A stretch of DNA of 64,000 nt from Certhia americana (Eukaryota > Chordata > Aves > Passeriformes > Certhiidae), in assembly GCA_018697195.1 (NCBI GenBank), contig CM031858.1, positions 124,821,234 through 124,885,233 on the forward strand, read 5' to 3'. Position 1 is the stretch's first letter. Every line of letters starts with the position of its first letter. Both the position numbers and the translations under genes were made by a program. Shown in pieces: positions 49,201 to 62,800 of the stretch. The notes beneath the pieces are model-generated. The model was not told where the DNA came from, ran no database searches, and saw nothing but the letters and a program-made list of their open reading frames with translations.

Positions 49201-50800
49201 TTTTTCAAATAATCTAATTCTGTAGAAGCTATTCTGAAAATCTATGGAATATAAAACACCTTTTCTGGGGACTGTATACAGGCAAACGCAACTTACAACA
49301 GTTTAATGAATGGTTTTAAAAAACCTTCCAGAAGTACCATGATTGCATGCAAAACTTGCTTATGTGGCTTTTTTAATAATGGGATGTGTTAATTTACATT
49401 TCTTTGATCTGCATAACACAAGCTCAGAACCAAGGACTGCTGCCAGTTTCTTGCAGGCAGGGATCTAATCCATAAGATGTAAGATGGGCAGGTGCACCAA
49501 CACCAGCTGCAAAAAAGAGGCATGCCCAAAACCAGAAGAGGGAAAGCTGTGATGTAACATCAGGCAGAAGTGGCACTTCAAGGAGTATCTAAAGATCTCT
49601 GGAAAGATCTGGTTATGCAAGCCATGGAAAACACACAGCTGGGTACAAGGGAAATATATACAGAATATGTAAGAAAAGGACTTTTGAATGAAATAACCAG
49701 AAAGACTTCAAGAGCTAGGATGGTTAGATGTAAACAGAAGGGGACAACCAAGAAGGATAATGAGCAAAGAGAGGGCTATGTGCTAGGTGAAAGTAAAATC
49801 ATGGCTGAGAACAGAATTTTCACCCCAGTGTAGGTCCCAGTGGACAAGGAAACACATCCAGATGTGAAAATGGGAGCAAAAAGATCCCCATGAAACAAAA
49901 CATGCAACCTGTAGGACAAAGCTCTAAGAGACATGGAGGCTCCAGTAGAGGTGCTGAAATACCAATGGGCAGAGCAGAAGGGCTCCCTGGATAGTGCAGG
50001 ATTTCAGAAACCATCAGAAAAGACAAAATTGCACATTCTCACCAGACATTTCATTTTTCTGCATTTACAGTTTCTCTTCAATGTGCTAGTGAAGCACTAT
50101 TAAATATTACTAATAAAAGAGAAAAGAGAAGATCAGCTCAGTTCTTGTGATGGCCTGGTTAAACAGGGAGAATCACCAGTTCATGAAAGCACAGCTCTAC
50201 TCAATGTAAAACATGATCAAGTTACTGTTGGTTCTAAATAGCACCAGCATAATCATGAGAAATCTTCTAAGCTCTGCATGTCCTTAACATCTGCTGTAAG
50301 AGAAGGCTCATATTGGTTAAATGCAGCTTTTCCAGTTTCGGTAAGATAAAGCAATACTCTGTTTGAGGGATCATCATTACTCCAGACCTAATATCTGCTG
50401 CTAGATAAACAACTGCAGGACACTAGTACACTACTTCAGACCATCCCATCAGTCATTTACCACGATGTTTTCTTTTGATGATTTATTCCTGCTTCTTTTG
50501 TCTAACAGCAGACAGTCATATTTCAAACACAATTTTGTTTTCTTTGGCTCAGAAGCTTCCATTATGTGGTCTAAAAATTATGAGTTTATCTAATGAGATT
50601 AGAGTCTTTTAAGCATTTACATGCTAGTCAATCCTTACGATGGGATGCTTAGTTTGGAGAGTCTTGCTGAACAAAAGTAAAGCACTGCAAGAGACCAGCA
50701 ACATATGGTGTAGGAAGCACTGATGCTGTAACAGAGCCATGTCTACCACTGTGACTGTGACTGACATGTATTCTTCTGTAGTACTATTTATTTATATAAA

Positions 50801-50822
50801 AAGTATATATTTATATATACTT
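50801..50822. repeat. AT palindrome, 9-bp arms
   Basis: AAGTATATA-TTTA-TATATACTT is a perfect inverted repeat in an AT-only stretch, prone to cruciform formation. Confidence 0.85.
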
Positions 50823-53800
50823 ATAAAATATGCACAAATGCTCTACACCCTGTTTTAAATTTCCCACTTCCAGTAATTCTTCATGTAGCTTAGGTTGCTA
50901 AGTTCATAACTGCAGAGAGTAGTATACATGCTTTGAACCCTCCCATCTCTTAGTAGCAAAGGAATCATCCAGCTCATTCCTGTGGCATGTAGAGAATATC
51001 AGAAGCATGAACAGATATTTTCTTCCCCAAAAAATGTACACACTGCTATTTACTTTTACATTTGGGTGAGGTGCAAGGGTTGGTATCACAGACGCTAAGC
51101 TCTTCATAAAGTAAGCTACAATGAAAGAATGAATGAGGCTTTTATTCTTCTTTTAAATCTCAACTGCTATAAATGACACTCTTCTGTTTGAAGACCAATA
51201 TGACTGCAAAATGGTCATATTTTAAACCAGCTAAAACCATAAAAATCTCAGTTCTTCACTGCCAGACCAGTGCTAAAATTTGCTATTTAACACCTTGTCT
51301 GGACTGATCAGAGAGACTGGCAATAACCTAAAATTGCTATGGTGCAGCAGGACAGAGAGCCAGATGTAGTGTTAAGGCTAACAACTCTCTTATGTCAACC
51401 TAGACAATTCACTTTAGCCATCATTTTCAGAAAGCAAATGATTCAGTTTGACAAACTCATGTACAAGTCTTAACACAAAATTCCTGGAATTTTGCAAATA
51501 TGGATACTCAGCTGCTTTAAAACCACACTCTACATAATTTGTGTTTAAACACCCAATGATAAAAATTTTAAAATAAATAAATGACATTTTCAGAATACAT
51601 TTTTTGACCACTATTTGAATCCAAATACGAGAAAATAAAATGTAATTTAACATCTAAGAGAAACCAAGGACTCTTCCAAGGTCATCTGGCATACAGGCAG
51701 ATTTTGTTTTATAAGAATGTAAGACCTCATATGTAGTAGAAGGTATTTTGCTTTGTGTTTGGATCAGAGATTTTTCCCTATTTCTAAGTCAACTTAGAGG
51801 TAGAATTTTGAACAATGGACTTTAGATGAGAAGTGTAAAAAGGGCATAAAAGTCAGAAAGAGAAGCTGTCTGTTGGGAATTAAAAGAAGGAGGAGAGCAG
51901 GGCTGGCCGTCAGGAAGTCTCCCCTTCTAATCCCAGTGCAGCCTCTGCCTTGCTGGGCAGCCACCTCCTCCTGCTGTATTGCTTCCCAAACATCTTTAAA
52001 GTGGTTTTGCTTAGTGTTCACAGTTGAGAGCACGTTAGTGTCTGTACAGCACTGAATCATAAAAATGCTGCACAAAGAGGTATTATTTTTACTGTCAGCA
52101 TGGTTGCTATCCTATACACACTGAAGCAGACCTTTTTCCCTAGAACAGACATCTCTCTGCGCGTGTCTGAAGTTCAGTTAAAAAGCAAAAAATCATCTCT
52201 CCTAAGTTACTTAGCATATTAATTAGCTCTGCTGCAGTACATATGTACATAACTGTGCAGACACAGACAAGATAAAATAAATGGGAAGCGATTTGCAGCA
52301 AATGTAGTTAATAAAGCAGCCATTCTCAGAACCATTAATTCCTGGAGGACATGATTTTCAGCTGAAACTCATGAAAATACCTGGGTAATGGTCCTTCACT
52401 TTTAACAGTGGGTCATCTGTTCAACTATTCTCAGGTCTAACTTCATCCCAGTTCCCACAAAAGACAATCGAAGTATTTTTGGATGGGGGGAAGGGAAAAT
52501 AGAAGTGACGTGTGAGACTCATCAAAACCAAACTTTTTGAATTCACGTTCACATGGCTTTACAGATATGCATATATATTTATCTATACTATATACACATA
52601 TACATGCTTACATAAACATATGCTTCATCAACATTGTTTTGCAATCTGGAGTTTGTCAAAACCTATCTAGTGCATCACTATTCAAACAAATAGTAATCAA
52701 GTTTCAAAGCTGCACAGATGGATGGTTGCCAACTTCCCTGTTCCTTCAGAGTGTAAAACAATGCTTCTGCTTTATACCTGCTGTAAATAAACTGTGTTCA
52801 AAGCACGGAATCCTCAAAGGAAGCCTCCAGCAGCACTCTGCTGTTGGGAGCCTACACACATTTTGGGGAACACAGAGGCAAGGAGGTGGGGGCAGAAAGT
52901 GCAGCCGAAGCATACTAAGCATTATAAAAGAAGAGACTACTCAGTTTAAATTGCAGAGGTAACAATGGCAATAGGACTATCGCTTTGCAAGTGACCAACA
53001 AATATACTTTTTCTAAACTAGTTTTTGTGCCATTCTTTGGTGGATAAAAAGTGCTTTTCTGACTTCCAACCATACACGAACTACAGCAGATTGGGTCAGG
53101 TCCAAGCTGTGCCCATACAGTGCATCAATGTGGAAAAACAAGTGCTGGATTCAGTTTTTCAGAACAGGTTACTTCTATCAGCACACTAAAATGCCATCAA
53201 TCTCACCTGGTTATTCTACTCACTAACCTCACACAGTGTCTGAACCAGCTGTGAAACTCCTCTAATCCTCTCCACTGCTATTTTACCTTCTTTGTTAAAA
53301 CTAGAGAAAAGAGGCAGAGGCAGGAAAATAATAATAAAAGCACAGAAAATACAGATGCTTAAAAGGAATGACCAACAAAATTCCTCATGAGCAACACAGA
53401 GATCACAGGCATCTTTGGTTCCTGCTTGTAACATGCTCAAGGGTTTCTGCCACTGTGTGTCTCTGCTGACTGGTGTCAGTCCCATCCCCAACCCAACCCA
53501 TCCCAAACCTGAACCCCAGCTTCCCAGAGGGTGCTTCAATCCCTTGCCCTTGGCAGAAGGCCAGAGCCTGAACATCTGTGACACAATGAAATGGGATGAT
53601 CACACATGGGATGCTCATTTTCAACTTTATTCATGCAACCTATATTAAACAGCAATTGGATACAAGGTGTCCCTTCCACTATGTAAAACAATTGCAGAGA
53701 AAATTAATAAATAAAGAAAGGGTTATACTGTTCTCCATGTCCACTGGAGTATGGGGAAGAGGCAATGCACGCAAAAACAATGAAGATTTTAGCTGTAATT

Positions 53801-56800
53801 GGAAAAAAAATTATAGCAGGAAAAAAATTTAAATACTGGAACTGACTGCCTTCTAAATGATGACCTGCCAACAGGTACAGACTTTGAAGAACAGATTAGA
53901 AAAACAGTTACCAAATTGGGTAAATACTACTGATCATGCATAACCTATATGCCCCTGGAGGATTTTTAACCTATGGTGATTTTATTCCAATGCTATAAAT
54001 CATATTATGCCAATATCAATCATATCTTCTAAACACATCTCTGAGGCAACAGTATTTAAGCTACCAGGGTAGTAAGTGAGCAATTATTTGGCATAGATGA
54101 TGATACAGGAAATATGGCAATACACCAGAAATAAAATATGCAGTCATGCATATCCTAAATGGTAGAGTTTGGGCATATTTTTTAAAAAGAACATGCTATG
54201 AGTTTAAGGTTGTTAAAATCTGTTCGAGTATTTTCTATTAAAACAACATCAATTCTCTCTATCAACAAGGCAAGGCTCTGCAGTAACGACAGCATATCGA
54301 TTTTGCCATCAAGATAAACTTAAAGAGTTTACTCTATGGACATATACACAGATACGTTACAAGGAAAATCTTTATCAATTACCACCTAGATTTCTGTAAA
54401 GGCTTTTATCAATTCCATAACCTTTCTCTGCAAGTTGGGTACTGCAGATGATGGTCACACCTTGCTTTCACTGAAAGAGTCCCGTTGCTTCAGTAGAGCA
54501 AGAGCAGCTTACTGTATGTACACCATGACCCTGCTCATTCCCATCTCCAGTCCCTGTCTTCCACAGGTAGGTGCCCTACTGAGTAACAATGAACACTTCC
54601 CAACAGCCTAAAAAGGGCTTAGTTTTGTGCTTGGGAGGAAACAAGGTACCCTTAAGCCCATAAAACATCATTTCCATAACAAATACCCACTCACATTTGT
54701 ACAGAACTGGCAGACTGGCAGGCTCCTGTCATTGTCTAGATAACTGTGTGTGTTTTGTCTCAAGTACAGCATGAACAAACCCAACTCTTTAGACTTAGCA
54801 ATATATACTGACAAAACTGGTTTAGAAGCAGAGGAAATTAGCCATGTGTTCATAATGGTTGTTCTCCAAGCTTTTGGCTGCCTATCCTTCACTTGGCTGG
54901 TAGGGCTTGGTTTGGGATTTTGTGCTTGGCATTTTTTAGTTATTTTTTTAAAAAATTTGTTCTGTTTGTTTGAAGTTAGAAAGACAAGCTTCTTCAAAGC
55001 CTAGTATTTTCTTTAGGTTGTACTGTTTACAGAAATGGAAACCAATTTGTCCCTCACTGCTTACATAAAGAAAATAATGTTCATGTTGTTTGTGGCCTCA
55101 CCACAGGCGTTACTCAGCAAATTTTAATTATCCTGTTGGTGATTTAGTGTTGTGTAAAAACATATCCTAGCATGTATACACATCTGCCTTTGCTTATTAA
55201 AATCTGTTAGTTTTGGCTAGCTCACAGACATGAAGATACTTCCCACCAACCAAAGCAGATTTTGAACTTTTGTCTGTTGTTCACTGCTCTCTCCCAAATA
55301 AAAATTGGGTATAATCATACACCAAATGTTGATAACTTCATGAAAATAGTAGCAAAAAAATTACGACTGGGTTCATATATGCAGTTAGGCAGATTTTCTT
55401 TTTTCCAGCTAATTCCTTCCTTCCACAAGCTTGCACAGCTCTCAGAAACCTTCCTTCACAATGTTGTGGGGCAGGGAAAAGTTGCTTGGATATTTTCCAG
55501 ACACATAAACACTCTTCGTGCATAATATAGGAACTATGTAATTCCTTAATTAAGCATAATACAACGTATTCCATACACAGTTTATAGAATACACCACAGA
55601 AGCATAAGATGATTTGAGGTGTATATTTTGCAGTGGAAGAAAAATTTTTTCCTCCCTGGAACTAAAGGGAATGCTTCAGAAGAGTGACTGTGAAAAATGC
55701 CAAGTATTTCAAAGAAGGTAAGGTTTGGAGAGTCACTGGTGGTCTTAAGGGATTGCTAGAGAAGAGGCATACCCACAGAAGGAATGTGGTCAGAACAAGT
55801 GGGAGGAGGAGGATACACCTCAAAAGGTGGGAGGCTGCAGAGCACAGGAAGTCAGATCTTACAAAGCAAGAGGCACTCTAGGCCAGATGCTTTCTAAATT
55901 CTCATGATATCAAGGAGTACATTTAGCTCAGACAAGCTTTAATTTTAAAAAGTAGGTAAGAAAGGCAGAAACTCACAGAATGGCTGTGTATTTGCCTGCA
56001 ATATAGGAATGAACAGAAGGACAGCTTGTTTTCAGTTTTGAAGTCTAACCGAAGATTTCATCTTCCATATTTCCTGTTTCTGATACATTTGTAGCAAGTA
56101 AGCAAACCATCCTTCTAAGGCCACTGAGAGGCAAGTAACAACGCTCAACAGTACTCTAAAAAGGCACTAATGAAACTGAAGTACTGTGATGAATTGCAGC
56201 CCTCTAAAAAGGGCTGTATTTTACCAGGCATATACACTAAAAACTACCTAGGAACCAGTCTCCTCAGCTGTAGCCAAGCAGTCCCCCATCTTGGGAGGGA
56301 TTTCACTGGTGAAATGAGGCCAACATCCCCAACTGTTCTCAAGGCTTAGCTGCAACCATGACTGAGGGGCAGCAGCTGCTGAGACCTCAATCATTGTCCC
56401 ACAGAAGGAAGTCACAGATGGATGGGTAGCACTGGTGGGTGGGACATCTACTGATGCCTCATGGTTTCTTTCACAGCAACTTATTTTCCCCTAGCTCTCA
56501 AATCCAACTTTTTGCTGCAGAAATGCTGTCTCTCATATTCCTCTGCCATAATAATGACAGGCAAACTCAATTAACACTGTGAGCAGTTTGGATGTCTGCA
56601 CAACAGGTTGCCAAAAAAAAAAAAATCCCAAGGGGAAAAAACCCAACCAAAGATAACTAAGAACATTTGTTGCATAATGTAATTGAAAGCTTCTATCTGT
56701 AGGACCAATACATGTTTATTATGTCTTAAATTGAGATGTGAAAGCTTGGTTTTGAACTGCTTTAATGTTAATGATTTATTATACATGCAATACATATCTA

Positions 56801-57239
56801 GTTTGGTAAGACCCATATTATACATTCAACACAGATTTTCTCTTCAAGCTTCTTACTGAGATCAGAACATAATAAAATGACAAAACTGTGCATTCCCCTA
56901 CAAATAACTTATTCAGAGATTAGCAAGAGAGTAATAATGTATCTTCCTTTGTAATACCCTGAATTTCTGTCAACTTCATCATAAAATATATACCACAAAA
57001 TACAGAAAGTGTAACCACAAGCCTTTTTATGTGACATATTTTAAAGGGCTTTCAACATTGATTAGATCTTTACTACTGCTGTTATTATTCCTGTGATCTA
57101 AAAGTACTCTAGATAGGTTCTACTTCAAGTAGAAACACTAATTTAGAAAGATTAAATATCAAGAAGACATTTCTCTAGATACTAGAGATGAGCACACAAG
57201 TATGTCACCAAACAAATGCTTACCTCCAATTTTAAACAT

Positions 57240-57277
57240 ACATATATGTGTGTGTGTATTTGTATATATATATATTC
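57240..57277 (+). repeat. Mixed (TG)n/(TA)n microsatellite
   Basis: An alternating ATATATGTGTGTGTGTATTT tract followed by TATATATATATA. Simple repeat, likely polymorphic. Confidence 0.85.
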
Positions 57278-59828
57278 ATAAACACATTACATAATAGCTA
57301 CTCTGCACTTACTGTGAGAACTATTCATCTGTAATCTTGGAGCTAAGGGCCCAGTGAACCTCGTAAAAACAACCACCATTATATAAAATAAATGAAGCAA
57401 CACTGAGAAGCAAGAGATAACACAAACATTCCCCATATGAACAGCCTTTCTATTACAGAGAAAAGGACATATCATTTAGTCCAAGAGGGCACTGACACCG
57501 GTCCATGACTTCAGCATGCCATTGTGAGCAGCTGAGCTAGGAAAGAGCAGCCAAAGTATTCTTTCTAAGGCATCAGCACAGGCTTAAAGGAAGTGACATC
57601 AAACCTTTTTATCACACTTACTTTTCATTAGAAAGGAATATCAAAATAAGCCCCAGCACACCCTCTTCATCATCTTCTCCCTCCTCACCCAGCAAAGTGA
57701 GGAATTTCCTCACACCAACTCATCAGCAAACAGTGCAGTATGTGTCACTCTGTGTGTTTGTATAGGAAAGTACTAAGTGCCTTTTTTAACACCTTATGTT
57801 CCTGCCTGCCTTCAAGGGAGGAACCAACTGAACCTACGCAATGAAAAAAAAAGACATGATCCAAATTAACATACACAGCAGAGAGTATAAGCTTGGGAAC
57901 ACAGGATGGGATGAAAAATGTCCTTCACATACAAAATTAAGACTACAAAGTATTTCACAGAGGTTTTCCAGAGGAAAGCATTACCTAAACACATGCTCAA
58001 CACTGCATTATAAAGCTGATGATAATGACAGCACATCTGCTACTCACTGAAATATCACCCTCTGTTTTTCCTCAAACAGCCATGACATTAAGTTTTGGGT
58101 AAAAAAAAAAAAATCAAATTAGGAGCAACAGTTACGACAACTTATAACAGAAGAATAATTTACTAAAAGCATCAATTGGCTGTTGACTCCATTTACCATC
58201 TGGAATACTGCCATTACTATCAAAAAATACTTGAGTCAACAGAGCAGGAGCCTTAGTGCAGTATGCTAGTGTTGATGCTGCTGAGTACAACTATTTCCAT
58301 AGAATAACACAGCTCAGTTGTCCAGCCATTTGTGGGCTTCTGGTAGGCCTCTGGAAAGAAGGAAGGATGACATTGAGACACCTAGAATTTAGTACAATGT
58401 ATAATTAAGGAAAAACTCTGCTATTGTATTTTGGCAATTTTATTCTATACTTTTCCCTCAGTTCCCTAAGGAGGCTATCACATATGCAGCCACTAAGAGA
58501 GAATGCTTTATCCCGAAATGAGAACAAACAAATGTTTCTAAACATGGGTTTTATGCAGAGTGTAAACATACATTTGCTTGAGAATGTTAAATATCTTTAG
58601 CAAATATATTTAGTCATGTAATTTCATTTTACTCTTTTGATGGAAGAGCAAAGCAAAGTACTTTAGGATGAACTTTTTCTGCTGGGACAATTAGTAGCAG
58701 AAGTTTGTACTCCAAGCAGTTTCCCCCAGTCTTCTGAAGATGCTACCTCTGTTCTGGTCACTGGGTACCAAGCACAGATGGGCTGAGGTCACAGTATCCT
58801 ATCACCTGTAGGAATCCTTATGGCAGAATTTAAAATAGAGACCCATGCAAAATTGCAAAGCTGTTTATGTATTGAGCTTGACTATCATACTTGAAAAACA
58901 AAAAGCATTTTTTATGGCTGGCTCGAGAAAACTGTGATCAGGTTAAACTTTTGCAAGCTTCCAAAGAGCAGCTGTTTATCCAGGTATGGTGCTATGCTTT
59001 CCACGTGTAATGCAGGTGTGGTGCAATACCATGTTATGGAGTGCTGCTTCAGTAACAAGTTCAGATGGATCTTTTTTGAAAGACTAACAGCTGATGAAAA
59101 CTTGTTTTCATCATGCAGACCTTGTGTGTCTAGCATCACCTCTGTTCCACCATGCTCTCAAAATGATCATGGATTTGAGAGGAAAGAATTGTAGACTATA
59201 TTAAACTATGCAGATTAGTAAAACCACAAGAAGATGGGCTTCTGCTTCAAATAAAAACAGCCCTTTAGAGAAATTTAATTTACACACATATCATAATCTA
59301 GATACTGATATTTTAAAGTGATTAAATGCTCCCTTCTTTGACAGTGCCTTTATTGTCACAAAACCTGAAGCAGTAATAGGCAAAACAGGTATCTGACATA
59401 AATAATCATATAAATATTTCTTAGAGCTATCAATAAAAGACATCTTAAAATAGCCTTTCTTCTATACAAACCCCTTATACAACTTACCTATCACATGAGT
59501 AAGAGTCATAGGAGTTTCATTGTAGTGTAGTTGTCTTAGGGATACAAACAAAATATTTATAACTCCTCATACACACAATGCAAACATATTACTATAAATG
59601 GAGAAAAGCAACATTTTCTATCTCCTTTTTCAAAATACGTAAAATGAATGTTTTCATGCATATGATGCTAAATGAGTTAAGACAAAAACTTCTAAAAATA
59701 TTTTACAAATAACTGTAAGTGATACAACTTCTCTCAGAAAGGGAGGCTTTGTGTTGTGACCTCAGTGATACATTAAATACAACTGAAGGAACTAGAATAT
59801 TTTAATTTTACAGCATTTAAATAAAAGT

Positions 59829-59852
59829 ATAGCTATGAACATAGCTATGAAG
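59829..59852 (+). repeat. 12-bp tandem duplication
   Basis: ATAGCTATGAAC is followed directly by ATAGCTATGAAG, with 11 of 12 bases matching. Confidence 0.85.
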
Positions 59853-62800
59853 TGTGTAATCTGCGTAACCATATATATAGTAGCCCAGTCTTGCACGTTT
59901 TTCACAGATACACAAGTTACAAACCATGTACTCATTGACTTTTTTCTTTTTCTCAGCACAGATGGCATTTCAAGAGGAATTTTTTTGTGCCACAGCTAAC
60001 ACAAACCACAAAGAAATTACTCTTATTGAATATTGCCTGCTGTTGAAGAGTGTTTTGAAATTACACTCCATTTTTTAAGGGAACTGAAGAGCTGAGAACA
60101 AGCCATGCATTCACATCAACGGCTAACACAGAGAGCAGCAATGCTGACTGAATGCAGCTCTTCACAAACCAGCGCCTCATGGTCGCTGCAGATTAGGGAC
60201 ACGTTTTTCCTCTGTGCCACTTTTGAGGAATTCATTGAAATTTGCTTCGTAATGAGATCACTGTCTGTTGGCAACTTCCACCACACAGAAAAAATTATGT
60301 AGCCTTTTGTACTGGCTTTCCAGTGGAAGAAGATTTTTAAGAGAAGTAGGTGTACCTTGACAGACGAAGACGAAACTTCAAAGCAGTGCTTTGAATACAG
60401 GATTTCCTAGAGAAACGGAAAACCTATTTATACATATATATACATACATGCACAAGCAAAGCCTCCATCTGAAAATAATAATTACCTAAAATAATACAGA
60501 CTCCAGTGTCAGGCAGTAGAGCAACTTAGCTTTACCATTTACTTACTTAATTGTACCATCAAATTATCACACATTTTTCACTGGGTAGCAAGTCCACAGC
60601 TAAAAAATGGAAACTAACACTGGCCAAAAATCCAGATGGCTGAAGACACCTTTAAAGTTCCCTCTTCTAACATTAATACTATGGGAACTTGGGAACAACA
60701 AACTAAGAAGTGATGACCAGGTGCTACAAAAGGGCCCACCAAAGAGAGAGTCACTTTTTCATGAGAAGTAAGCGTCAGCTGTGTCCTTGTTAGGTCTTTC
60801 ACTGTTAAATCAACATCCTGCTCTCACAGAATCAATTTGTGTGAGAATCACTATGAAATATGAAACATTGCAAGTAAAGAACAGCAAGATCATGTTTCTT
60901 AATTCAAGAGATTAATATTCTTTCTGCTTTAAACATTACTGGGAAAAAAATACCTCAAGAGGAATGCTAACTAATCCAAAATTTGTACTTTAACAAGAAA
61001 ATTACATTGGCAAGATCCTGCTGGATAGGCCATCCAGCATATCCAAGACAAGTGATGAAACTAAATTGTACTGGTCTGATAACTGGTTCTTCTAGAAGCT
61101 GCAACTGGTTGAACATGGTGGTTGTGGAGATGTCAGTAACACAGTCAAGTATGAAATATCTTCCAAGTGTCAAATCTGCACACAGCACAGCACAAAGAAA
61201 AGAAATGGGGGAACTGACAAAGGTCCAAATAAAGATACATTGTGAACAATTTCAGAGCAAATTTATCTACAGCTGTGAATGCTACACCTCTTTCAGTAAA
61301 GGATCCTATCCACCATATTGCTGTGTCTCTCTGGCAGTGAGGACTTCTGAATGGTAATGCCTGAGGCCATACCACCAGCTATGAAATACAAGCTTATTTA
61401 TAGCAAGCCTTACCATCCTAGTAGTCAGCCACACTGAAAATGGGACAGCCCTACTCTCCTCCCCAGGAGGATGCATCTCACCACTTGAAAGGTGAGTTTC
61501 CAGAAGTTTGCAAGCTGTCAGGAATGCTATCATCTGTCTCAATATCATGAGAAGCTGGTTCAGCTATCACGGCAACAAACACTATACACACCCTGGCAAC
61601 TAACCTGAAGATGGCCTTCCAGATGAGCAAGGTGACTTACGGAGTTGTGGTTTGGCTCTGTAGTCACTACCTGCAGAGTTTTTATTAGCAATTTAATCTA
61701 CCATTTTCAAAGAAGTTTCTGTCACACTGCTTTTGCACACTGCAGACAGATTAAAGGCATCCAGAACTCAAAGGACATCTACAGTCCCTCTAGAATGCAA
61801 AGCAAATGGAGCACTAGAAAATAGCATCAAGAAACATAGAGGTTTTTACTTCAAAATATGCTAACAGACCCATTCTCTGATTGCTTTTTGTATAAGACTT
61901 TTTTCCAATTAACAGTTTGATCCTAGAAGGCACTACACCATTTTGCAGCCAACCATGACAAGCAGTTTACTACCACCAATATTAAATACAATCAAGCTCT
62001 ACTGACTGATTGGGTAGAATTCAATCAAGCTGCATAAACACTTAACTAACAAGTGTAGCAAACAAAGCAACAATTTACTACTTCAATAATTCGCTGGGGC
62101 ATATATTTGGAGAAGCTGCTTTTAAATGCATAGTATTGTCAACTACCAGAATTTTTACCAAAGCTCTGAAATATGGAAATGACTCTGTGAGTAGTTTTTG
62201 TTATATAAAACCAACTGTTATCAAAGTTTCTAAGTAGCATGAATGTACAGAAAATGAAACTTAAGACAGGAGCACTCAGTCTACAGGACTGGGAAAAAAT
62301 AGGAGAAAATATCCCACCTTCATGAAAAGCTATTGAGCTAGCAGGGAAACTTAAGAGGGCTCAGAAGCTCACAGAGCTACGGTCAGTAATGCTGAAGCAC
62401 AGCCTGGTTTCTTAGCCTTTTGTTTTCACCCAATTATGCTGAAAATCCTCAGCAGCCAACAAACAGTTGATGCCCCCTGAAGTTACCCCATCAATCCCCT
62501 CAGCAAAAATTGTGAGAGATACAGGAAAGAAGCTCCCCCAGGAAAATTGAGGACAAGTCTAAAACAGATGGAGAAAAATAATAGAAGACAATCTCTGAAT
62601 AAACACCACCTCTGGACAGACATTAAAGCACAACTTGATTGTCAGGTTCTTCCCTCTACAAGCAGATTGATAAGTCCTTCCAATGAAGTTATCATAGTTA
62701 AGCAGATATTGCTTTTGATCTTGGAGTCAGGCTCCTGAAGAGTTTTGGCTACGAAAATATGCAAATGTTTCCATTGGAATGCATGGTGCATAATCAATCA

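Noticed and set aside
49570..49833. 87-codon plus-strand frame rich in Lys/Arg/Glu, considered as a retroposed gene piece
   Set aside because: No protein family recognised, no poly(A) tail or target duplication; purine-rich DNA gives such composition by chance.
52537..52962. 141-codon plus-strand open frame
   Set aside because: It starts in a TATA/CATA microsatellite-like stretch and shows no domain; it is probably chance.
60983..61357. 124-codon plus-strand open frame
   Set aside because: No recognisable motif and no supporting splice sites; the opposite strand is also open over part of it.
61635..61673. Donor-like CTCC|GTAAGT on the minus strand with an AG about 30 nt before it, considered as a further 5' ZNF704 exon
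   Set aside because: The would-be exon is tiny, its acceptor lacks a pyrimidine tract, and the phase (0) does not match the phase 1 needed to enter the exon at 44639-44798.
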